Below are positions 52,965-62,596 of a stretch of 64,000 bases of DNA, in pieces. The stretch is taken from positions 18,738,001-18,802,000 of the forward strand of contig OX387201.1 of assembly GCA_947561715.1 (NCBI GenBank), in the 5' to 3' direction. Each line of letters opens with the position of its first letter. The first letter of the stretch is position 1. The notes under the pieces are model-generated. The model did not search any database and was not told where the DNA came from. It saw only the letters and a program-made list of their open reading frames with translations. A program made the translations under genes and the position numbers. Source of the DNA: Ascidia mentula (taxonomy: Eukaryota > Chordata > Ascidiacea > Phlebobranchia > Ascidiidae).

Positions 52965-54377
52965 ATGCCAGAAACAGAGTTGTACAAAGTTAGGTGGGTC
53001 ATCGTTGCTGTTCTGGCTGTCGCGATGATGCTTCAAAACTTGAACTTTTCATTTGGCATTTTTAGCAGCGATTGGGTTGCATTCTTTCACACCACTTACG
53101 CTGAAGTCGATCTGATGGGAATGGGATTTTTCATCGGTACCATGTTGTCTGCCCCATTACTTGCTTGGATGTTTTTAAGGCGTCAATTGCAAATTCGGAA
53201 ACTATTGATCCTCACCACTGCATGTATCACGCTTAGCTTTATCTTTGTTGGTAGCGCACTTCTAAACAGTAAGTTGTTCGCCATGGCCGTCGCTGGCCAG
53301 GTTATTATTGGAGTCGCCAACGCCATCAACAAAGGACTGCCAGCAACGCTGGCAGTTTTATGGTTTCCAGATAATGAAGTGGGAAGTGCTCTTGGGATGA
53401 CCGTTGTTGGACTATCAGTCGGCATGGTCAGTTTTATTACCGGAGCTTCAGTTATTTTAGGAAAAATTTCTCAGGTCGTATCAAGTGTTGAGCACAAGTC
53501 GAGCAATGTATCCATGACAACGCAGGTAAACAATATGCTTGGTTCCAACACTGTTATAAGAATTTACTGTTGGACAAACTTTGCTTTCGCGGGAATAGCG
53601 TTTTCCTTGTTTCTTCTCGCAGTTGCATTCGCGAAGGACGAACCGCCAAAACCACCGACTCTCGCCCAGGCTCAAAAGCGAAGAAATAGAGATAGCGAAA
53701 TCAATGGACCGATTTGGGATAGTTTTTTAGAGTTTCTTGTGCAAACCAAGCGATTATTTTCCGACTTATGGTACCTCCTGTTAGCTTTAGCCTACACCAT
53801 ATATTTACAAACAGCACTTGTGCAAAATGTCTTTCTGGCAGAAATTCTACAGGCCTTAAAAGTAGCAGATCCTCGCCCATGGGCAAGTTACTCTTTGATT
53901 GGTTTATTGTGTGGAGCCATCTTGGGATCTCCTGCGGGCGGCAGACTTGTGGATGTTTTTAAGAACTATATGTACCTTGTAAAAGTTGGAAGTTTGCTTT
54001 CTTTTCTGGCAAGTGCGTGTTTCACTATAGCAGTTTACGAACAGTGCACGTGGCTTATGTTAGTTTTCGACGTAATGTTTGGGGTCTTTAACCGTGTTAA
54101 TCTGGTTGTTATCATGGAACTCATAACACAGCACACCTTCCCGACCGAAGAAGGATTCGTCAATTTATGGACAGTAACGATTGACGGTATTTACGGAACA
54201 GTTGTGGTTGCGGTGGGAAGAGGTTTGTATAAAAGTTTGGGGCCGCTGTCTGTCCTCATTATGCAATGCTTTCTGATGTTGGTGGCTGTGGTGATTGTGT
54301 TCACGTCCAAAGTGAAACTTCGACGAGCTGACGCTGAATCCGATGAAACTCTCAAGCTTTTGTCCAACGGAAAGTAG
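52965..54377 (+). CDS. MFS transporter, SLC49/FLVCR-like, copy B
   Basis: Intronless, 470 aa, colinear with copy A with no indels; I count about 30 amino-acid differences by eye, spread along the protein (for example KTTQVVQSVKHK against KISQVVSSVEHK, and GIVGT against GIYGT). Topology and family reasoning are as for copy A. Just upstream, the AAAATAACAG present before copy A is missing because of a short deletion, so a possible splice acceptor has been lost. The retained open frame at this divergence suggests that both copies are under selection or that the duplication is recent. Confidence 0.7.
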   Translation: MPETELYKVRWVIVAVLAVAMMLQNLNFSFGIFSSDWVAFFHTTYAEVDLMGMGFFIGTMLSAPLLAWMFLRRQLQIRKLLILTTACITLSFIFVGSALLNSKLFAMAVAGQVIIGVANAINKGLPATLAVLWFPDNEVGSALGMTVVGLSVGMVSFITGASVILGKISQVVSSVEHKSSNVSMTTQVNNMLGSNTVIRIYCWTNFAFAGIAFSLFLLAVAFAKDEPPKPPTLAQAQKRRNRDSEINGPIWDSFLEFLVQTKRLFSDLWYLLLALAYTIYLQTALVQNVFLAEILQALKVADPRPWASYSLIGLLCGAILGSPAGGRLVDVFKNYMYLVKVGSLLSFLASACFTIAVYEQCTWLMLVFDVMFGVFNRVNLVVIMELITQHTFPTEEGFVNLWTVTIDGIYGTVVVAVGRGLYKSLGPLSVLIMQCFLMLVAVVIVFTSKVKLRRADAESDETLKLLSNGK

Positions 54378-54502
54378 AGATGGGGTTTTGGAAAGAAGGA
54401 AATTCTTGCACAAAAAAATGACGCCAACCATTTGTTATGTATTTATTATTTGTATATTTCATAGTTAATAGTAGAACGTCGAATTTCTACCAGGTTACGC
54501 AA

Positions 54503-54508
54503 AATAAA
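54503..54508 (+). other. Polyadenylation signal AATAAA, transporter B
   Basis: Same position relative to the stop codon as the hexamer at 51124 in the duplicate unit. Confidence 0.5.
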
Positions 54509-54639
54509 TGACTTCAGCAGAGGTAATACAAAACTATCAGCAGTATAGCAAGAAAGCTTGTTATCTGTATGGTTTTAGCGATATATCTCCGGTTTATTTT
54601 TGTTTATTCTTGTGTTTGTTGTTCAAGTTTTGTGCGAAT

Positions 54640-55110
54640 ATAAAAGGCCATCTACACTAAGATTGAAATTGACTGATGTGTTTACGAATCAAATAACGTT
54701 TTCAAAACAGATTAATGTAACCAAACGAACACGTCAATACGAAACGTTTTTATTTTGTTACTTAGTAACGTTACAAGAACGTACAATTCAAAACGATTTC
54801 ATAACAGAATAATGTTGCCTCATACAAACGTTAATGTAAAACAGTTTTGTTACATCCTATATTAACGGTACAGAAACGTTTATATCGGTACTCATGTTCA
54901 ATAACATCACTAAAATGTTGTGTTTCAACCACACAAAAACGTTTATTCAAGCCGTGCTTAATTGACCGTCGCAATATCGTTTGAGTTACGTTGAAGGCCA
55001 ACGTTATGTCATGCAACATTTACTTTGACACAAAAACAATCTGAAACCACTGGACAACCTTTAAATAACGTTACGAAAGTTAATTTAACGTTTTGTTTTA
55101 GCTGGGCTGC
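54640..55110. other. AACGTT-rich block
   Basis: Nine copies of the palindrome AACGTT begin at 54695, 54743, 54767, 54827, 54875, 54938, 55000, 55067 and 55087. The block starts where homology with duplication unit 1 ends. The first intervals (48, 24, 60, 48) are multiples of 12. No gene is seen; it may be an inserted element or a clustered protein-binding site. Confidence 0.6.
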
Positions 55111-56017
55111 TTACGGTGTCCATTACTAGTCTGCAGCAAGAACACGTATACGGACTTAATTCAGTCATGAGTAGACTTAGTTCAGTCATAGCATCCAAGT
55201 GAAAACTTATTGAATGCTGCTAGGTTGTCTCTTACTTTTTGCTGCAATTTGCATGTGACTGACGTTCAAGTTTGGCAAAGGTCGGTGACCCCTGGCACGA
55301 GAGTTTATACCAACACCTGTACTGGATTGTGTTACGTCACAGAGAAAGGTTAAGATGGGTCAACCAGAATATTTAGCGACGTCGCAAGTTTACATATTGG
55401 TCGTAAAAACCACAAGCACTGTTTGTGTTGTCGCTGCAGAGGCATAAATTCTATTTTGGGCGTGTATGTGGGAACGCAAACTCATAAACAATTTAAAATA
55501 AATTGTAACCTAGCGTGCGGCAATCAAAAGGTAAACTGAGGCATAAGCAGTAAAATGTTTGTCTAAAATAGGTTTCAACATGCAGTATATGTTTTCGTAG
55601 CATGGAACAGCACTACATTTTCTGTAGGTTTCAGTTTATTTTATTTACAAAAACACAAAACGCTGAATCTGCTGACGTCACTTTTCACAACGCATGTTGT
55701 GGTAAAAATCAAATTATTTTTATACGTGTAATATACATAATGTATTCGCATGCATACAAACGGGATACAAGATATAGCGATAAAAACATGAAGTGCGTTC
55801 AGCAAAAAACAATCTTTTAGAGAAGGACGGACAAACAAACAACATTCTTCAGACAGTATAAAGGAACTGACGCAAGAAATTTTAAAACTTGTATTGACAG
55901 TCGGGTACAGTATTAAGGCGTTTGACCGTTGGGCAGCCGATAAGGTGGAAAACTGAGTATTTGGCAATCGGCGACCCGAGTCCTAGCTGATTGGATTAAT
56001 ATTAAATTTCATTGTCT
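55111..56017. other. Spacer downstream of the EGF-TM gene
   Basis: About 0.9 kb between transporter B and the convergent membrane-protein gene. No feature beyond low-complexity AT-rich sequence is recognised. It presumably contains the 3' UTR of the minus-strand gene. Confidence 0.45.
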
Positions 56018-59000
56018 TCAAATGTCGGTGTCTGCTATGTAAGGAGATGGCCTGCCCCCTTCTGGTAAACTTTCATCCAAGTCTACACTGTCGGCGCGAG
56101 GTAAGTTGAACATCTGTGGACCCAAACTTGGCATCCACCCTTTCCTCGCAGCAATATCCCTCCTCGGCAAAGTTGACGCCTCGCTTGGAGTGTTCCAGCG
56201 AATCGGTGACGTACCCTGACTCTTGGCAACCACTGCGACGTCATCACCTTCATTCGAGGACGACGCAGAGTCGGTGACATCGTCGGATGACGTGGAGGAC
56301 GGTCTACGTGGCTCGGTAGGTGGTGCTGTTTCCTCATCTGAGCTCTCAAAGCTGTCGCTGCTGCTTACGAAGGAGCTCACGGCGCTGTTGCTGGTTGGGT
56401 TCCTATCGCTTCTTCGGCTTCTTCGGTCGTGTCTGTCGCTTCGACGTCGTCGCGATTCCGGCGTTCTGCTTCTATGACGTCGACTTGCGGGGCTGCGGCT
56501 TCTATGACGACGTCGCCGGTCGCGTGACGAGGATCTCGAGCGCCTCTTTGCGGCAGCCAACGCGGCTGCGTCGATGCTTCTCTCCTAAGGGACAGAAAGA
56601 TAATGAAACATGAAATGGAAAATATTTTTACAACATTGAAATAACTTGAAGACAAACGACATCACGCTTCATACAGCGCATTATGGACCACACAAATACA
56701 ACTGTTTATGACAAGGCAACCGTCAACTATCCAAAATACTTGTATCTTTCGTTAGTCAAGTTGAGGTGAAACTAAGATACCGTTTACCTGGTAAACCGGT
56801 TCTCTTGGTTGGTACTTGGGCAGTTCTTTCTCATCGTGAATGTAAGCTTTGTTATTAAACGCTGGAAGGTCCTTTGGATCGTGAAAGTACTGAGCTCTGT
56901 GAAAAGAAAGTGGTTTAATCGTAAACTGTGCAAAGAAATACATGGACCTAAGCAAAAATAAAACACTGTATTTAAAGTAATAGTTATACTTTATGGCGAA
57001 CAGGTACAAGCAAAGTATTGTGTCAAATGTAACTTACTCCTTTTCCTTCTTCCGTCTCTTGGCTGAATAACAGCAACACGCTATGATGATGGCGCCCACT
57101 AGCAGAAGAAACGCCCCCACGGCAGCTATGATGACCATCCAAAGTGCAACGAAGGCTTCGCATTGCGCTCCCAAAAACCACAAGTCGCTCTGTGACATGC
57201 ATCTGCAAACAGGATGAACTGTTGCTCAGATAAACATGTTGGTAGTTGCATATTGGGCAGGATTTTTCCAAAGAGAAGTAATAAAATTTCTGTGCTACTA
57301 CTACATTTTAGTATTTCTTGTAATTGTAGGCTTTATAAGTATGGAAGTCATGGCAGAAAGCTTTGTCGTCTTGAAAGTTAAGTATAACCTTTGCATACAT
57401 ATCAATTCTAACAATTGGGTATACTCTTCATAAAATCTAAAGCAGAAGAAATGTTGTACTCTAAATCTTTGGAAGACATCGCCAAACATAATTTTATCGT
57501 GTTAAGTATCCCTAACATATTTAAGAAAAGTAAACAGACTGCCATGTTTTTAATTGCTTACTTATAATTTTCCCAATTCATTATTTAGGAAAACGTATAT
57601 TTTCCAGAACGATTTTACTTCTATAGACAACTCACGTGCAAGTGGGGGGGTTGGCGGTCGAGGGCTGCGAGCAAGTTCCATTGTTTTTGCAAAATTCCTT
57701 CGTACACGGAGAAACGCACGTGATCGCAACACCGTTCACGGTCTCGTCGCATTGTGTGTTCGGGGTAGGGCATGTTACAGCACCGGGAGTGTTGCACAAG
57801 CTCTGTCCTGTAACAGGTATTGGCATGTGTTTACCTAATTTTTAGTTCCTGAGACCCACGTTAACTGGTGGAAACTTCCATGTATTTATATGTTCTGAAT
57901 AGTATTTTTTTTATTCAAAATTGTTTTTTTAATTTTTTTAGTAATTTTTTTTTCGGTTAAGACCGTATGGTGATGCGGTTCCTCCCAGACATAATTCAAT
58001 TCTCAAATTTTACCGCTTATGTGTGACTAACAAATGGACAAATTATTGGTTAAAACATATTTAAAAGTGACTTTGGACACAATTTTATCTCCTACCAGCA
58101 AATTTAAATGCGTTTTCGTCGGCCAACAGCACTATGTAGAATGAACTAAATGGATCAGAGAGAAGATTCCTGACTATCTCGTTGTAATTCGCAATTCCGT
58201 TTGTTATACTTGCATCAGTGGACGTGTTTAATATACTGTATCTCGCTTCCACGTTGTACGTCACCTGAAATAATCAAAAATTACAAAACTGCATATATTT
58301 AATGGTCAGGTGCATGCAGAAAAAAGGGAAATGATCTGATATGCCAAGTTGGCTGACAAAAATACATGAACGAACCATACAACAACTGTGACGTTATTCT
58401 TTGTGTAATTACAAAGCCAGTGACAGTAAATTAGCATTGATTGTTTTTTTCAAAAGAATCAGATCCATATTACAACCATGAGATGCGCCACACAAAGAAT
58501 CCAGTTCTTTAGTTTAATCGTAACTAAAACTTATGATATCTATGTTATTGAAATTTTTGGAAAGAGATACTGTGTGGTTTTGCTTCTTCGAAAACTTCGG
58601 ATGTGTTCGTTGTTATCGAGAATAAACAACTGTTTCATGTTGATAAAAAATCATTTCTGAGTTGGTGACGGACCTACTGTGTTAATTCAGTGGTGGCAGC
58701 GGTGGGATTCGAACCCAAACCATCGAAATGACTGGTGCCAGAAACCAGTTATAGTAACTTTTGTTTGCAGAACATGGCAGTTCATTTACTTTGGTGCTGC
58801 CTTGACGTCAAAATCATGATGAAAATTTGGAGAAAACTTAATGATCGTTAGATTAACAGTGTAAAAAGGCCTGGATGAATATAAAGAACTTTTAAGAGTT
58901 CCGACTATGTATATTATATATACGTACATCAACTTTTTCGCCGTTTACAGTTGATGAAATACTGGATGCTCGAAGGAAACCAGGCAAATTGTTGGTGTAA

Positions 59001-59668
59001 AATGCTCCAATCTAAAAAAAGACTTCAGCTTGAAATTTTATTCACGTAATATGTTTCTTTGACTTAAAATTTTCTTTGACTCAAAATTATTAAAACAAGA
59101 CTAACTGTTTGATCAAGCACGCAAAAAACTAGTGTTACTTACTGAATCGGAGAAGGCATCTGAATTAAAATTAACGGTGTCGAAGTTTCGTGTCAGACGA
59201 ACAGTTGTAGTATACACCTTCAAAGTGTTGGCAGCTGTAACATAAAATTATGTCAACCCAAGCCGATTTACGATTTACCTTAGCTGTAAAAAAATGCGAA
59301 AAAGTGCATGGACGTTGTGCACTAGAATCGTCATGTCTAACTCTTTTACCATGTACCACCTAAAAACCAATGCAGTATCACATATTGGGAAATATAAAAA
59401 GAAAAGGTGTTCCGATTTTTTTTTGTACAGCTTCCATAAACGTTAGTGCTTACCTATAGAAGCGGTGGTACCACTGACATTTACCAGAGGATAACCAGGA
59501 ATTTGGGCATCTGGAAATAAATTAATTAACGGAAGAAATGTTCCAAGAAACAGAAACAACGCATACACAATCAAATTGATAAATGTATTAGATTTCCAAC
59601 TTACCTGTTAAAGTTGTCTTCGCCACAATCACAACTATGACGCAACACAGCCTCCAGAATTGCGCCAT
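56018..59668 (-). CDS. Type I membrane protein: SEA-like, EGF-like, TM, RS-rich tail
   Basis: Nine exons: 59605-59668, 59454-59510, 59143-59234, 58928-59011, 58096-58264, 57636-57807, 57038-57202, 56788-56896, 56018-56584; 492 aa, all junctions in phase. Residues 1-21 form a signal peptide (MAQFWRLCCVIVVIVAKTTL). Residues about 45-155 resemble a SEA domain (ISSTVNGEKVDVTYNVEARY) but the family match is only moderate. Cysteine-rich residues 160-228 include an EGF-like module (CTKEFCKNNGTC). The helix lies at about 229-255, followed by SAKRRKKEKE. The cytoplasmic part has a Tyr-containing exon (YFHDPKDLPAF) and a last exon with an Arg/Ser-rich stretch (about 317-365), then an acidic Ser-rich region. 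Likely a cell-surface mucin-like or receptor-like protein; ligand unknown. Confidence 0.82.
58690..58740 (-). repeat. tRNA-like B-box fragment in intron 4
   Basis: On the minus strand this reads TTTGGGTTCGAATCCCACC, a Pol III B box, preceded by GGCACCAGTCATTTCG. Similar to 27830-27885. Probably the remnant of a tRNA-derived SINE. Confidence 0.4.
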
Positions 59669-62596
59669 TGTATGAGATGAAACAAGGAAAAAAGCTTTGC
59701 AGCAGGGTAGGTAAGTTTTATGAGATAGTTTGCACAACGAAGTTTCTAAAAAAAGTTAATGTTTAATCGTGGCTGACTCAATGACTTCATCACATATTTA
59801 CCTTTCACATATCATAAAATGATAAAATACTGCATAAATTTGGCACATTGCCAGATTCAACTAACGCTATAGTCACAAACACAGATTTAAACGCGTTTCG
59901 AATTTCAAACCCGGGAAAACATGCACAGCTTTAATAATTCATGCTCCGTAACACTGGTTTACGACTAAATACACCTGTGATTTGTCGTTGACTGATTAGT
60001 TTTGCAAAGCATCATAGCAACGTTATTCGTGCCATTTCGTTCAAACGCAAAAAAATAAATTTATTGTGCTTTCAAACGCCTGAGAAGCAAGTGATAAGTT
60101 TACATATATGACAGTACTACATCAGAACTGGTTGCTGATGGCTTAAGTACCATCAAACTGGTCCTTGATGTTACATGAAATAAACAGAATTTCATCGAGG
60201 CTTGTCTGGCATATGCCTTCAAACTGTATTTCCACCCATGGCGTGCGGTTTTTCAACATGTTATTACGAACACTAGTCAAGTCATCGGTATTATTATTGT
60301 GTTCGACAATACGCTTGTTTCACTTAAAAAAAAACACATTAAACTCTAAAAATAATCTGCATTTAATTTTAAAGTCATACAAAGGATGGCTTGCGTTTAT
60401 TGTAATTCCAAGTTTTTCTGTTCTACAACCAAATGTCGGAAAGCACCTTATTATTTCATATGGAGGTTACATAACACTCGTCTTCAACTAACTTGAAACC
60501 TTTAAATTACACTTGCTGGAATTTGTAATAAAACTTCTGTATTCCATCCTGCCACACAGTTACATATATGATGTCACAAGGTCTATTCACTGGTTTGGAA
60601 CGCTCGACTACGGAACTTCTTTGTGACAACACAGTACAATTTAGCCGCCCATTTTACGGGAGTAGAGAATGCCTTTCACGAACGGGTATGCTTGGTTGGC
60701 AGACCATACACACGGCAAAGCAAACAGAACAAACTCCGTCATAAAGAAACCGCGAGGCTTTTCCTCTCCATTGCTCATAGTGCCAGGGCGTGAACACTTA
60801 TTTTTGTCGGAGGGGGTTTGCGCGTCACATAACTTGACATACAGCAGTTCAAACTTTTACATAGGCAAACACGACAGGGTTTTTAAGGTTTCCAATGATG
60901 TTCGGCATACAGCGCAGAAACTAGGGTAAATTTGTCGAAGCTCTGTTCATTTCCTCGACTTTTTTCGTTACTTGTGATGCAAAAGAATTGGATTTTAGTA
61001 TGTTTATCAAACACTGCTCATTGTTACCATGGTTACCGGCACCATACCATATTACCGCTTTTTAGTAACGCCTTCAATGCTACAAAATAGAGCAGGATAT
61101 CCACAGTCTGAAACAACTGGACTTATACCTCAAATCTCGTCTTGTGAAACAACAAAACTTCTGCTTTACAAAAAGCACCTGTTTCTTTACTAGCGTGCAA
61201 TGAAACGGAAACACAGCGAGCACGTCCTTATCTCCTAACATGCTTCCCACATTTCTGGAACAGACGTTTCGCTGATAAGAAGTTGTAAAGCTTGCCAAGC
61301 CCGAAGCAGTTTACTGTGGTTTCTATTCCACGTGCCGTAGCGTTACAACTACATGTTCTCTGTGTAATAGCTCTACCAAACATTCTGGTGTCTGAATGTT
61401 CGCGATTCTAGATCAGTATCCACGCAACAAAAACCTTTGTGTTGTTGCAATCGTTATCTAACAACTTTTCACACATAAATATTGTCCACTTGAAGAAAAG
61501 TTATACTGAAGATGCTTGGGCAAAAAATGATTTCAAATGTAACAAATGCATTTATCGATTTGCGGTGAGACATCGCATGATTTGAGGTTATGGGGAGGAT
61601 CTCTTATGATAAAATAATTCAGATATGTTCCTAAGCTGGGTACAGTGACGGATCTCTGTAGTATTTCACTGTAACTTGTATCTAAAGATCCAAAGGGTAA
61701 TGCGATTAAACGTTACGTGAAAACTATTATTTCGACATCATGTCTGTTCTTGAATTGTAATGTTTTTCTTTTTGCGCCACGTGGTCATCATTTGCAGATA
61801 TTTGTCAACACGCTTGCTGATTCAGGCTTATCAGGCGTTTTTTAGTTTACCAAAATATTCCTGGAGATCAAATATTTTGGGAAGCACTAAAGTGAGTGAT
61901 TGAAGAATACGAGATGTTTATTGCAAACAAAACAAGTGTAATAGAAAACTGCCATGAAAATAAACAAATGATTTCGTTTGAAATATAAACAATGCCATGA
62001 TGGACGAGTGACCGATAACTTCTACATATCGTCAATATAGCGGGAAAATTTACTCATATTGTTTCTTGTTGTTAATTTGCTGACACGAATTTATTTGGTT
62101 TCTCTTTATACACAGCAAACGCTGTGCTGGCAAGTCACTTAAAGGTAGTGGCTGAACTTTTAATACAAAGGCAAGTGTAATATCTACTTAACCATTAAAA
62201 ACAAAAAATACAGAGGTTTCTCGAAAATGCAGAAAAGTTGGAGGCCAGATGATATGTTTCGTTTTTTCATCGACGTTTGGAGCCAACAAGATGTTGTTGT
62301 TTCATTCACGCGACGAATCTAACTCACACTGTAGATTCCTGCAAAGCAAAATGTTTTCAAACATTCCGTTTTTGGTTTAGAAAACAATATTTGTTATCTA
62401 GTGTATGCTTCATTTGCTAGATGTGCTCAATAAATTGTGCAAAAATTAAATGGTTTGACAGAACAAAATTAGGAAAAGTGATGAAACCATATTTGATATC
62501 AGGAATATACGCAAAAGTTATTCCCCAACTGTGCACGCTGGTAAACGATTTCTAACTAATACCTTAACGACTACAATATCATTGGCATCAGATTGA
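59669..62596. other. Spacer between the two EGF-TM genes
   Basis: About 2.9 kb without a supported gene on either strand. It should contain the promoter of the gene at 56018-59668 and the 3' UTR of the next one. Open frames at 60165-60491, 60669-60929 and 61080-61298 have no recognisable motif or splice pattern. No clear transposon ends were noticed. Confidence 0.5.

Larger units (their letters stand above)
51874..56745. repeat. Tandem segmental duplication, unit 2
   Basis: Begins abruptly with the RFT1 exon 11 sequence GCGTTTGTTTAGCTGC right after intron sequence ending ACTTGTAT, and ends at 56745 where the same ACTTGTAT continues as TTTCGTTAGTC in the intact gene. The left junction shares only about 2 bp (AT) with the RFT1 source, pointing to end joining. 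It contains transporter B and the intact RS exon. Extra sequence relative to unit 1 occurs at about 52217-52330, 52527-52655 and 54640-56350. Confidence 0.88.

Noticed and set aside
56223..56613. Plus-strand frames rich in Ser/Leu/Arg
   Set aside because: Complement of the RS-rich last exon of the EGF-TM gene.
59669..62596. Open frames of 72-108 codons in the spacer
   Set aside because: No motif, no phase-compatible splicing partners and no conservation clue.
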